Below, piece after piece: positions 1 through 8,768 of a stretch of DNA of 64,000 nucleotides. This DNA comes from QHWT01 sp963755695 (GTDB taxonomy: Bacteria; Acidobacteriota; Vicinamibacteria; Vicinamibacterales; 2-12-FULL-66-21). The stretch is from the NCBI GenBank assembly GCA_963755695.1, contig CAVWLB010000003.1, positions 124,001 to 188,000 of the forward strand. The letters are read 5' to 3'. How positions within the stretch are numbered: position 1 is the stretch's first letter; every line of letters begins with the position of its first letter. The notes below the pieces were generated by a model. It did no database searches. It saw only the letters and a program-made list of their open reading frames with translations, and had not been told where the DNA came from. The translations under genes were made by a program, and so were the position numbers.

Positions 1-637
1 ACGCTTCATTCCGATGGCGGTGCTCGCGGCGATCCTCCTGATGGTGTCGTGGAACATGGGCGAGTGGCACGAAATCCCCAAGCTGTTGCGCCTGACCAAG
101 ACCGACATCGGCGTATGGATCGTCACCTTCGCGCTGACAGTCTTCGCGGATCTGACGATCGCCGTCGAGGTCGGGATGGTGCTGGCCGCGTTGACGTTCA
201 TCCGCCGCGTCGCGGTCACCACGACGGTCTCGGAGGTCACGCGCGAGTATGTGGAGTCGGGGCGCCCGCACATCCTGCAGGACAAACCGATTCCCGAGTA
301 CGTCGCGATCTACCGCATCCATGGCCCGTTCCTGTTCGGCACGACCGACAAGATCGCCCAGGTCACGGATCGCCTCGACCATCTTCCACAGGTCGTGATC
401 ATCCGCCTGCGCAACATGACGGCGATCGACGCAACCGGGCTCCAGGCGCTCGAGGAGGTCGCGGATCGGCTGCGTGCGTCGGACCGTACGCTGGTGCTGT
501 GTGGCGCGCCGGCTCAACCGGCGGCGGTGATGCGGCAGGCACGCTTCCATCAGCATATTGGCGAGGGCAACATTTGCCTGAACATTGCCGCCGCGCTCAA
601 CCGCGCGGAGGAAATCATCAGGACCCACGCGGCGTAG
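1..637 (+). CDS. SulP-family anion transporter, C-terminal part with STAS domain (5' partial)
   Basis: The gene enters from the left edge, so its start is missing. What remains is the last membrane segments of a SulP (SLC26-like) inorganic anion transporter, with a long hydrophobic stretch around residues 40-70 ending in positively charged FIRR. A cytoplasmic STAS domain follows over about the last 110 residues, with the typical beta strand and loop IDATGLQAL. In this family the membrane domain carries sulfate, bicarbonate or another anion and the STAS domain regulates it. The substrate cannot be told from this fragment. Stop is TAG at 635-637. The gene converges on a ferredoxin gene, with a hairpin in between. 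Confidence 0.85.
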   Translation, partial: RFIPMAVLAAILLMVSWNMGEWHEIPKLLRLTKTDIGVWIVTFALTVFADLTIAVEVGMVLAALTFIRRVAVTTTVSEVTREYVESGRPHILQDKPIPEYVAIYRIHGPFLFGTTDKIAQVTDRLDHLPQVVIIRLRNMTAIDATGLQALEEVADRLRASDRTLVLCGAPAQPAAVMRQARFHQHIGEGNICLNIAAALNRAEEIIRTHAA

Positions 638-656
638 TGCAGAAGAAAAGACGAAA

Positions 657-695
657 GGCGGAAGAAGGAAGTACTTCCGCCTTCCCTCTTCCGCC
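657..695. terminator. Hairpin-forming repeat between convergent genes
   Basis: GGCGGAAG at 657-664 can pair with CTTCCGCC at 674-681 or with a second copy at 688-695. It sits between the converging SulP and ferredoxin genes, so it may end transcription from both sides. There is no clear U-run on either strand. The flanking sequence is built of GAAGG/GGCGG words like the other intergenic repeats here. Confidence 0.45.
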
Positions 696-735
696 TGGTT
701 TCTGCCCTGAGCCCGGAGCCTGAAGCCCGAAGCCC

Positions 736-1104
736 TTACTGCTTCGCAATCCACGCCGGCGGCGGCTGGATCGTCGGCTCCGGCGTCGGGCCGGGATCAG
801 GGCGGCCGCTTCCCTCCAGGCGGCTGACCGCGCGCACGACCATATCGTGATCGCACGTCATCTGACATGATAGCCGCACGCCGATCGCTCCTCGTGCGGT
901 GAGCACCGCGCGCTCCGCTTCGGTCATCCTGTCCGGCTCCCCGGCGATGAACTCGACACGGCAGGTCGTGCACCGCGCGTTGCCGCCGCACGCGTGCAGG
1001 ATGTCGACGCGGGCATCCTCCTCGATCGCCCGGACCAGGCGCTTCCCCGGTGACACTTCGACGGTCCGGTACCCTTCCACTGTCAGCTTCGGCATGCGCC
1101 TCAT
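736..1104 (-). CDS. 2Fe-2S ferredoxin-type iron-sulfur protein
   Basis: A 122-residue soluble protein with the plant/adrenodoxin-type 2Fe-2S signature: Cys39, Cys45 and Cys48 in HACGGNARCTTC and a fourth ligand, Cys80, in RLSCQ. It would carry single electrons to an unidentified partner. The proline-rich tail after residue 100 is outside the domain. The ATG at 1104 is used; an in-frame ATG at 1095 (MPKL) fits the domain start equally well. Just upstream on the same strand lies a broken SDR gene, with no functional link apparent. The partner oxidoreductase is not in the window. Confidence 0.85.
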   Translation of the reverse strand: MRRMPKLTVEGYRTVEVSPGKRLVRAIEEDARVDILHACGGNARCTTCRVEFIAGEPDRMTEAERAVLTARGAIGVRLSCQMTCDHDMVVRAVSRLEGSGRPDPGPTPEPTIQPPPAWIAKQ

Positions 1105-1117
1105 CCTCTCGTCGATG

Positions 1118-2136
1118 CTATGCGTATCGTTTTCTGATGGTTGGAATCAGATATTCACTGAACGCGCGGTGAAAATCGTAGCGCGGTGAGAATCCCCAGT
1201 CGCGCCGGGCCGCGCCCTCGTCGACGTCCGCGGGCCAAGAATCGACGATCGCGCTGGCGCTTGGTGTCAATCGCCCAGAAGATATCGGCGCCGGGAAAGG
1301 CCCTGACGACCACGTCGCGGATCTCCTCCGCCGTGGGATTGAACGCGCCAACGTTGTAGGCAGTGCGCTGCAGCCGCTCGCGCGGGGCGGACGCCAGCGT
1401 CAGCAGGGCCTCGACGCCATCGGGCATCGCCATGAACGGGATCTGCGTGTCGGGCCGCACGAAGCATCCGTACTTCGCCCGCTGCGCAGCCGCATGGATC
1501 ATCTCGGGCGCGTAGTCGGACGTGCCGCCTGACGGCAAGGTCAGCGCCGAAATCAGGCCCGGGAAGCGCACGCACCGGAAGTCCACCCGGCCGCTGTGCG
1601 ATTCGGCAGCGAGCTGCTTGTAATTGCGCGCGTAGTAGGTCCCGAGCAACTCGCAATACAGCTTGTTGCACCCATACATCGTCGTCGGGTGCAGATACTC
1701 GTCCTCCGAGACCCTGCCAGCGCTTTGCTTCGTGTCGAGGCTTGGCAGACCATACGCTGCGATCGACGAAGGATAGATGAACACGACCGGACGCCCGTGG
1801 GATTCCGCTTCGTGCTGCGCGAATTCGAGCAGGCTCAGCGTGCCTTCGACGTTGACCTGGTGCGCGGCGATGGGTGTGAACTCGGAACGGGTGGAGAGCA
1901 GCGCCGCCAGATGGAAGATGAGATCGATCTCGAATTCCGCCATCAGCCGCTCCAGCAGCGCGCGATCGAGGATCGATCCGGTCACCTCGCGATCCACTTT
2001 TTTCGCGATCGAATCGTCGAGCCGCGAAACGTCGATCGTGACGATGCGCGCGGTCGCCGCGCTGCGCGAGGCGATCGATCAGCCCATGGCCGATCTCGCC
2101 GCCAGCGCCCGTGATGAGAACGACGGGTTTACGCAC
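1118..2136 (-). CDS. NAD-dependent epimerase/dehydratase (SDR), frameshifted
   Basis: An extended short-chain dehydrogenase read in three frames. The N-terminus, from a GTG at 2136, has the Rossmann motif TGAGGEIG. After a shift near 2045 the frame runs through FHLAALLS and the active-site pair Tyr-x3-Lys in YGCNK. After a second shift near 1255 it ends with RDWGFSPRYD and stops at 1118. Together the pieces cover a complete protein of about 335 residues, resembling the UDP-sugar epimerase/threonine dehydrogenase-like branch. The substrate is unknown. Because every segment is well conserved, the shifts look like consensus errors rather than decay. The gene is followed by the ferredoxin gene. 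Confidence 0.75.
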
Positions 2137-2184
2137 AGCCGAAAATTAAACCACGGATTTCACGGAACGCACGGATCTGTCCGG

Positions 2185-3052
2185 TCACCGCAGGCGCGGG
2201 ATGTAAACCGTGGCGAAGGACCAGATGATGCTGAGGAGAGTCGCGAGCAGGCAGATCGCGGCGCCGACAAAGTGATCCATGCGCTCCCGCTTCAGCGGAT
2301 CGAGCCACATTCCCGCGAAGTAGCCGCCGGCAAAACCGCCGAGGTGCGCGGCGTTGTCGATGCCGGGCATGATCAGGCCGAACACGCCCATCGTCAGCGC
2401 GTAACCCAGCGCTTCCGAACGGACCAGGCTGCTGCCGCCGCGGCGGCCGTAGTAGACCAGCGCGCCGAGCAGCCCGAAGATCGGCGCCGAGGCGCCGATG
2501 GTGAGGTAACCGCCGCCCAGAAGCGGGATCGGCAGATACCGCGACCATGAAAGAGCTGAGAAGAAAACCTGAGGCGCCGGCAATGGTGTAGATGATGACC
2601 ATGCGCGCCGCGCCGTAGATGTCGGCAACCGCTGGACCCAGCTGCCGCACCCACATCATGTTGAAGAGAATGTGGAGCAGCGCCGCCGTGCAGCCACCCG
2701 GCACTGAGCACCGTCCACCAGCGGCCCGCACCGAAAGACCGGGCCGGCGCCGCTCGCACCGAGCAAGACGCAGCGAGTACCGGTTGGGCCCGAGCAGGGA
2801 GAACACCGATCCCGAAAAGAGGTTGCCGCCGGTCAGCGACCGTCAACAACAGCGAAATCACGTACAGACCCACAGCAGCCGTAGACGACCAACGAGACGA
2901 ATCCGAGGTCGTTGCCGAAGCGCCGCAAGGACCGGTCCGAAACCCCACAGCCCGGGATTGCGGCGTCCGCAGCTGTAACACCGGTCGTCGTTGACGCCGA
3001 CCAGCGAGCCGCAGGATGCGCAGACCACCGAGCCGGTTTTCTGCCTGAACAT
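2185..3052 (-). CDS. Rhomboid intramembrane serine protease with N-terminal zinc ribbon, frameshifted
   Basis: From ATG 3052 the protein starts with a zinc ribbon (Cys-x2-Cys in CASCG, Cys-x2-Cys in CYSCG), then a first membrane segment. After several frame changes between about 2980 and 2550 it reads through HILFNMMWVRQLG, the catalytic serine loop GASAPIFG and the catalytic-histidine helix DNAAHLGGFAGG, ending at 2185. Rhomboids cut membrane helices inside the bilayer. The Ser/His dyad and the HxxxN-type motif are present, so the intact enzyme should be active. The ribbon may bind a partner or sense metal. At least four indels are needed to join the frames. Divergent from the next SDR gene across a repeat-filled gap. 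Confidence 0.75.
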
Positions 3053-3063
3053 AAGCCCACAGT

Positions 3064-3112
3064 GTAATTTGTAATTTGGTGATTTCGTGATTTGGTGATT
3101 GGGTGATTCTGG
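3064..3112. repeat. Intergenic GATTTGGTGATT-word repeat
   Basis: About 50 bases composed almost entirely of the words ATTTGGTGATT and ATTGGGTGATT, in the divergent gap between the rhomboid and SDR genes. The same vocabulary recurs at 8097-8222 and 12588-12762. It is very AT-rich compared with the flanking genes. Confidence 0.7.
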
Positions 3113-3119
3113 TAGCGCC

Positions 3120-4058
3120 ATGCGAGTGCTCGTGACCGGTGGGACCGGCTACCTCGGTCGCGCGATCGTGCACGCGGTCGAGCGTGCCGGGCACGAGCCG
3201 GTCGTCTTCGCGCGCCGTGCGACCGCTGCGCGGCTGCCCGGTCGCGCCATCGACGGGGACATCCGCGACACCCGCGCCGTCACGCGCGCCGCCCAGGCGA
3301 TGCGACGCGATCTGTCACACCGCCGCGCTGGTGGCCGTCTGGCGGACGCGATCCCGTCGGAGTTCGACGCCATCAACGTCGGCGGTCTGCAGTCGGTGCT
3401 CGCCGCGGCCCGCGCGCATCAGACTCCCGCGTATCGTCTACACCTCTTCTTTCCTGGCGCTGCCGCCCGCCGACAGTCCGCAGCCGCTGACGGCCAATCA
3501 CTACCAGCGCACGAAGGTGGCGGCGCGTGACGTGGCGCGCCGCGCGGCGGCGGACGGCCTGCCGGTCGTCAGCTGTATCCGGGGGTAATGTACGGCCCTG
3601 GCCCGGCAACCGAAGGCAATCTCGTTGGCCGGTTGATGCGCGATCATCTCGCCGGACGGTTGCCCGGCGTGATTGGCGCGGAGCACCTGTGGTCGTATTC
3701 GTTCGTGGACGACGTGGCGGCCGCGCACGTCGCGACGCTGGCCCATCCAAGCCCCGCCCGCGAGTACATCGTCGGCGGCGTAAATGCGCCGCAGCGGGCG
3801 ATCTTCGACTACCTCCAGCGCACGCGGGGGCGCAAGGTTCCTTGGCGCATCCCGTATGCGGTTGCGACAGCCGCAGCAATCGCCGAAGAATTTCGTGCCG
3901 CGGTGACGAAACGTCGCGCCGCTTGCTAACTCGAGGGGTCGTGCGATATTTTTCGTCACGACTGGTCGCTCGAGAGCGGCGACGCGATCGAGGCGCTCGG
4001 CCTGCGAATCACGCCGCTCGACGAGGGCTTCGAACGGACGCTGGCGTCGTTGAGTTAA
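3120..4058 (+). CDS. NAD-dependent epimerase/dehydratase (SDR), frameshifted
   Basis: From ATG 3120 the Rossmann motif GGTGYLG is at the N-terminus. After a shift near 3300-3430 the frame carries YTSSF and the Tyr-x3-Lys active site in HYQRTK. A further shift near 3560 leads into VMYGPGP and SYSFVDDVAAAHV, where sugar-nucleotide SDRs bind ligand and mark cofactor-dependent steps. A last change near 3915-3950 gives a C-terminus ending ERTLASLS with TAA at 4056-4058. The joined product is about 310 residues, close to family length, so consensus errors are more likely than decay. It resembles dihydroflavonol-reductase-like or sterol-type epimerases; substrate unknown. Confidence 0.7.
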
Positions 4059-4120
4059 CGACGGTGCAGCTTCTTGCAGCTTTCATCGATGCCTCCCTGC
4101 AATCCGGTTCTAAACTGCTG

Positions 4121-4324
4121 ATGAAATGCCCGTTCTGCGGCGTGAGCTCTGACGTCGCGCACGAGACCCAGGAAGCGTGCATCGAGGCGTTGCGCGCCGA
4201 GATCAGACGCATGCGCGAGGTCCTGAATCAGGTGCGTGCCGGGGCCTACCCCGGGCCGGCAGACGTCGCAGAAGACGAAGAGGAGGACGCGGATCCGACC
4301 GAACCAGGTCCCAGCGAGGTTTGA
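4121..4324 (+). CDS. Small protein with N-terminal CPFCG knuckle, function unknown
   Basis: A 67-residue ORF starting at ATG 4121, in an open frame with stop at 4322-4324. It begins MKCPFCG, a single Cys-x2-Cys zinc knuckle, followed by an amphipathic helix (residues about 20-45, IEALRAEIRRMREVLNQV) and a highly acidic tail (VAEDEEEDADPTEP). With one knuckle only, it could bind zinc as a dimer. I do not recognise the family. It lies between an SDR gene and an ECF sigma gene on the same strand. Confidence 0.5.
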   Translation: MKCPFCGVSSDVAHETQEACIEALRAEIRRMREVLNQVRAGAYPGPADVAEDEEEDADPTEPGPSEV

Positions 4325-4429
4325 GGCCGAACAGGCCCCTCGAGGCTTCTCTCCGGCTCCCACCAGCGAGGTAAAATAGGACTCATCCGTGGGCTAACCG
4401 CCCAGCACAACCCCCGTCTAATCATTCGG

Positions 4430-4998
4430 ATGCCGCAAACGGACGCCGCCGCCGTCGCGCTGGCCCGCGATGGAGATAGCGAAGCTTTTCGGGCGCTCGT
4501 GGAGCGTCACAGCCGCGCCGTCTATCCGGCTCGCGCACCGCATGACCGGCAATCCGCAGGATGCCGAGGACGTCGTCCAGGAGACGTTCCTGCGCGCCTA
4601 CCGGCAATTGGGCCGTTTCGAGTCGCGCGCCAACTTCGGCACGTGGCTCCATCGAATCGCCGTGAACTGCTCGATCGATCTCATTCGTGCGCGGAAGCAC
4701 CAGGAAGCGGGATCACGACGCCGCGGATCTCGAACACTTCGAGGCGGCGGCCGACGACCGCGTCGATCCGTCGCCGGAACGCCTGATGCTGAGCACCGAG
4801 GTGCAGGAACGCGTCGGCGCGGCGATGGACTCGCTGACGCACATGGAACGCGCCGCGTTCGTGCTGCGGCACTTCGAGGGGCAGTCGATCGAGGAGATCA
4901 GCCGCGCGCTCGGATTGAAGGCGAATGCGGCGAAACACAGCGTGTTCCGGGCGGTGCGCAAGATGCGGCTCGCGCTCGAGCCGTTCGTCGAAAGTTGA
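4430..4998 (+). CDS. ECF-type RNA polymerase sigma factor, frameshifted
   Basis: Region 2 begins in the frame from ATG 4430 (ALARDGDSEAFRALVERHS). It continues after a shift near 4530 with RLAHRMTGNPQDAEDVVQETFLRAY and GTWLHRIAVN, and after another shift near 4705 reaches region 4 (AMDSLTHMERAAFVLRHFEGQSIEEIS plus the helix-turn-helix). This is the standard sigma-2/sigma-4 layout of a roughly 190-residue ECF sigma factor, which directs RNA polymerase to a small regulon. The next gene is its likely anti-sigma factor, and two HEAT-repeat genes follow. Indels probably reflect consensus error. Confidence 0.8.
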
Positions 4999-5003
4999 AG
5001 TCG

Positions 5004-5814
5004 ATGACCATGACGCATCTGACGAACGACGATCTGGTGCTGCACTACTACGGCGAGATGGACCGCGGCGGACGAGCAGCGCGCCGGGAGCGCACCTCGC
5101 CGAGTGCAGCGCGTGCCAGCAGAACTACGCGACGTCTTCAGCGCGTGATGGCGTTCGTCGACAGCGCGCCGCGATCGCCGAGGCCCCCGACGGATTCGAG
5201 CGGGTGGCGTGGGCGCGGCTCGAGCCGGCGCTTCCCGCGCGCCGCGGCGGCTGGCTGTCGTGGTTCGTGTTCTCGCCGGCGCGGATGGCCTGGGCGCGTT
5301 GGTCGTCCTCCTCGTCGTCGGGGCGTTCATGGCGGGCCGACTGACGCCGCCGACCAGACCGTCTGCCAGCGTCGCCGCACCGACGCAGGCGATCTGCGGA
5401 AAAGGTGCGTGAGCGGATCCTGCTCGTCGACCTGGGCGACCACTTCGATCGATCGCAGATGATGCTGGTGGAGCTGGTGAGCGCGGAGAGCAGCGGGGAT
5501 GTCGACATCTCGTCGGAACAGGCGCGCGCGCAGCAGCTGCGTGGCGGCCAACCGGTTGTATCGGCAGAGCGCCGCCGACGACCGGCGACGCGGCGATGGC
5601 GGCGGTGCTCGACGAACTCGAGCGGGTGCTCGTGGACATCGCGGCCAGCCCGTCGACGTTGTCGCAGGAAGACCTCGACACGGTGCGGCGCCGCATCGAA
5701 TCGAAGGGACTGCTGTTCAAGGTGAGGGTGGTTTCGTCGGAAGTGCGGGAGCGGCAGAAGGCCGCCATTCAGGAGCGAACGGGCCAGCGGACGCTCGACA
5801 CAACCAAGAGCTGA
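5004..5814 (+). CDS. Membrane anti-sigma factor with zinc-finger motif, frameshifted
   Basis: Starting at ATG 5004, five bases after the sigma gene stop, the product begins MTMTHLTNDDLVLHYYGEMD. In a neighbouring frame it carries the ZAS-type motif HLAECSACQ. A single membrane segment (WARWSSSSSS region, true frame ALVVLLVVGAFMAGRL) follows near 5300-5345, and then a periplasmic alpha-helical part (VRERILLVDLGDHFDRSQMMLVEL and AAVLDELERVLVDIAASPSTL) ends at 5814. About five or six indels separate these frames. The gene layout and motifs indicate an anti-sigma factor that holds the upstream ECF sigma factor at the membrane. The signal that releases it is unknown. Confidence 0.7.
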
Positions 5815-5824
5815 GAGACCAATC

Positions 5825-7207
5825 ATGAAAAGACCGATGCAGAGCGTCATCAACGTCCGAATCGTCCCGCGTCGCGGCGCAGGCTGGGCCGCGATCGCCG
5901 TCACGTGCCTGGTCGTCGCAAGACCGGTTGCCGCGCAGGGCGAATACAGCCTCGCCGCCCCCGCCACGCTTGCGATCCCGACGTCGCTGTTCGATCAAGA
6001 CAGCGAACGCGAACGGCAGGAGGCGCAGCAGGATCGCGAGCGCGAGCAGCGCGATCGAGAACGCGAGGAGCGCGATCGCCAGCGCGAACGCGAGGCCTCG
6101 TCTTACGACCAGGGCAGTCCGCGCTCGATTCCGCCCAATGGGATCGCGCCGCTTCGAGCTTCGACCGGGTCGATCGAGCTGAAGGGAACGAAGGCGGACG
6201 CGGCGCTGTACTGGAAGGCCTACGCGCAGAACAAGCAGGGTCAGCGCGCGGAAGCGCTCGGGACGATTGCCGCGCTGATGAAGCAGTACCCGAAGAGCCG
6301 TTACCTCGAACAGGCGAAAGCGCTCGAGGTGGAAGTGCGCCGCGACGCCGGGCAGCCGGTGCGCCCGGAATCGGAGAGCGACGAGGAAATGAAGCTGTTC
6401 GCGATCAACGCGCTGCAGAACTCCGCCCCGGATGAAGCGATTCCGATGCTGCAGAAGATCCTGCAGGGCGCCAGCTCGCCGAAGCTGAAGGAACGCACAC
6501 TGTTCGTGCTCGCGCAGAGCAATTCGCCGAAGGCGCGCGACGTGCTGGTCAACATCGCGAAGGGCAGCTCGACGCCGGATCTGCAGACGAAGGCGATCCA
6601 GTATCTGGGCATCCACGGCGGGCCCGAGAGCCGCGCCGCGCTCGGTGAAATCTACGCCAGCAGCAGCGACGTCGACCTGAAGCGGCGCATCCTGCGCGCG
6701 TTCATGGTCTCGGGCGAGAAGGATCGCCTGCTGCGGGCGGCTCAGAGCGAACAGAACAGCGAGCTTCGTGCAGAAGCCGTCCGCCAGCTTGGGGTCATGG
6801 GCGCGCACGACGAGCTGTGGACGCTCTATCAGAAGGAAACGTCGCTCGACGTGAAGAAGCAGATCCTTCAGGCGATGTTCGTCGGCGGCAATGCCGAGAA
6901 GCTCATCGATCTGGCCAAGACCGAGCAAAACCCCGAGCTGCGCCGCGTGGCCGTGCGCAACCTCGGACTGATCGGCTCGAAGCGCACCGGCGACGCGCTC
7001 GTCGAGATCTATGGCACGGACAAGGATCCCGAGATCAAGAAGGCGGTGATCAACGCGCTCTTCATCCAGAACAACGCCGAGTCGCTGGTCGCCATCGCGC
7101 GCAAGGAGCAGGACCAGTCGATGAAGAAGGAGATCGTCCAGAAGCTGTCACTGATGGGAGGCTCGAAGGTGGCCAACGACTACCTGCTGGAAATCCTGAA
7201 CAAGTAG
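5825..7207 (+). CDS. Secreted HEAT-repeat protein
   Basis: A 460-residue protein with a Sec signal peptide (hydrophobic core near residues 20-34, cleavage after VAAQ). A strongly charged Glu/Arg/Asp-rich coiled segment covers residues about 57-95, then a short helical module (KADAALYWKAYAQNKQGQRAEAL). From about residue 190 to the end there are alpha-helical repeats of roughly 30 residues, with recurrent AIQYLG, AVRQLGVMG and AVRNLGLIGS, typical of HEAT/armadillo solenoids that bind other proteins. It starts 10 bases after the anti-sigma gene, so the sigma factor, anti-sigma factor and this protein are probably one operon. The scaffold role is inference. Clean frame. Confidence 0.8.
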   Translation: MKRPMQSVINVRIVPRRGAGWAAIAVTCLVVARPVAAQGEYSLAAPATLAIPTSLFDQDSERERQEAQQDREREQRDREREERDRQREREASSYDQGSPRSIPPNGIAPLRASTGSIELKGTKADAALYWKAYAQNKQGQRAEALGTIAALMKQYPKSRYLEQAKALEVEVRRDAGQPVRPESESDEEMKLFAINALQNSAPDEAIPMLQKILQGASSPKLKERTLFVLAQSNSPKARDVLVNIAKGSSTPDLQTKAIQYLGIHGGPESRAALGEIYASSSDVDLKRRILRAFMVSGEKDRLLRAAQSEQNSELRAEAVRQLGVMGAHDELWTLYQKETSLDVKKQILQAMFVGGNAEKLIDLAKTEQNPELRRVAVRNLGLIGSKRTGDALVEIYGTDKDPEIKKAVINALFIQNNAESLVAIARKEQDQSMKKEIVQKLSLMGGSKVANDYLLEILNK

Positions 7208-7215
7208 GAGCGACC

Positions 7216-8096
7216 ATGCGACGCCATTTTATTGGATCATCGTTGGCGATCGTCACGCTCGCGTCGTCCGCACTTGCACAACAGCCTCGCCTCGTCAACG
7301 GCCGCCTGGCGCCGCAGGCGGTCGCGCAGGGCCTCGACCGCACGTTCCAAGGCCTGGTCGCCGCACAGGGCGAACCCGCATGGATTGGTTACGCGGTTCC
7401 AATTGCTCCCGGCGACCACACGATGTGCTGCTACGGCGACGGGGGAATGACATGGTGCGGACTCGAACCGTCGGACACGAGATCGCGCACCTCCGCGCCG
7501 GTGCGGACGCCGAACAGCGGGCCGGTGCGGCTCGAAGGTCCGGACTCGATGATTGTGCTGTTCCGCATCGAGGAGAAGGCGGTGCAGAAGATCCGCACGT
7601 TCACCCCGGAATGTGAGCTCGATGCCGGCGGCCGGACCATTCACTGGCTCGAAGGTGTCGCGCCGGCCGAGTCGGTGGCGCTTCTCGCAAGCCTGATCTC
7701 ACGTGACGAGCAGAAACGCGATCGCGTCACGAACACTGCCCTCGCCGCCATCTCGATGCACCGCGATCCTTCAGCGAGACGGCGCTGATGCGTCTCGCCC
7801 GCCAGGACGCCAGCTCCAAGGTCCGAGGCGAAGCGATCTTCTGGGTCGCCCAGAAGGCCGGCGAGAAAGCCGGGGCGGAGATCACTGCCGCGATAGAGCG
7901 GGATCCGGATACCGACGTCAAGAAGCGAGCGGTCTTCGCACTCAGCCAGCTTCCGAAGGACGAAGGGGTGCCACTGCTGATTCAGGTGGCCAGGAACAAC
8001 AAGAATCCGGCGGTGCGCAAACAGGCGATGTTCTGGCTCGGGCAGTCCCACGATCCCCGAGCACTTGATTTCTTCGCTGAAGTGCTAGGCAAATGA
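7216..8096 (+). CDS. Secreted HEAT-repeat protein, frameshifted once
   Basis: From ATG 7216 there is a signal peptide (SSLAIVTLASSALAQQP), then a Cys-containing domain (HTMCCYGDGGMTWCG), and beta-rich sequence up to about residue 185. Near 7765-7770 the frame must change; the continuation (ETALMRLARQ onwards) contains HEAT repeats (VRGEAIFWVAQKAG, VKKRAVFALSQLP, VRKQAMFWLGQS) and ends at 8096. A product of about 290 residues results. It follows the first HEAT protein after 8 bases and is probably the last gene of the sigma/anti-sigma operon. The repeat consensus AxFWLGQ is common in secreted acidobacterial proteins of unknown role. Confidence 0.75.
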
Positions 8097-8222
8097 TTTG
8101 TTGATTTGGTGATTGTGGTGATTCGGTGATTGCTGATTGGGTGAACTCGCCGCCAGCGCAGGGGTTTGAGCTAGGTCGGTCGCCGAAGATCACCAAATCC
8201 CTGAATCACCAATTCACCAAAT
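8097..8222. repeat. Inverted GATTTGGTGATT repeat cluster between convergent genes
   Basis: Left part (8097-8145) reads GATTTGTTGATTTGGTGATT-type words. Right part (8188-8222) holds the reverse complement (CACCAAATCC, AATCACCAATTCACCAAATT). The space separates the convergent HEAT and AlgH genes and can fold into an imperfect long hairpin, which could act as a bidirectional terminator. Confidence 0.65.
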
Positions 8223-8768
8223 TTAGTGAACCCCGTGGCCCATCGTCAGCGTCGACGGATCGGCGCCAAGCCGGCGGATTGCGGTCTCCCACATGGCGCT
8301 GGCGCGGATGTCGAAGATCAGGTCGAGCTCGATGTCGCTCATGAGCCACGCCGACTGCGCGAGCTCTTCGTCGAGTTGTCCGGGTCCCCAGCCGGCGTAG
8401 CCGGCCAACACCCGTGCGCGCGGCGCCGGACGGGTCTCGAGCACGTGACGAAGGAGCGTTGGCGATGTGGACAGATACAGCCCGTCGCTGATGGTCTTGA
8501 ATTCCGTGGCGGGCTCCTCGCCCAGGAGAATCCAGCCGCGCTGCGGTTCGACCGGACCGCCGATGTAGAGCGGCATCTCATTGCCGTCGGTCACCGGCGG
8601 ATCGAGCCGCACCATCGAGATCGCTGACATGTCGGTCGGACGATTCAAAACCACACCGAACGCGCCATCAGGGTTGTATTCGCAGAGGAGCACCACGGTC
8701 TTTGCGAAATTCGGGTCCTGCAGTTGCGGCATCGAGAGCAGCAAGGCAGGACGAAAAGGTTCGGTCAT
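8223..8768 (-). CDS. YqgE/AlgH family protein
   Basis: A 181-residue protein of the UPF0301 (YqgE/AlgH) family. It starts MTEPFRPALLLSMPQLQDPNF and has the family core YNPDGAFGVVLNRPT, LYIGGPVEPQRGW and the C-terminal WGPGQLDEELAQSAWL. The fold is known, but the biochemical role is not settled; AlgH was named from alginate regulation in Pseudomonas. The ATG at 8768 is favoured because it overlaps the stop of the upstream uracil-DNA glycosylase gene by one base (TAATG), which implies translational coupling. Last gene of the queG-udgX-algH operon. Confidence 0.88.
   Translation of the reverse strand: MTEPFRPALLLSMPQLQDPNFAKTVVLLCEYNPDGAFGVVLNRPTDMSAISMVRLDPPVTDGNEMPLYIGGPVEPQRGWILLGEEPATEFKTISDGLYLSTSPTLLRHVLETRPAPRARVLAGYAGWGPGQLDEELAQSAWLMSDIELDLIFDIRASAMWETAIRRLGADPSTLTMGHGVH

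Noticed and set aside
4121..4324. NrdR transcriptional repressor
   Set aside because: Only the first CPxCG knuckle resembles NrdR; the second knuckle and the ATP-cone domain are absent.
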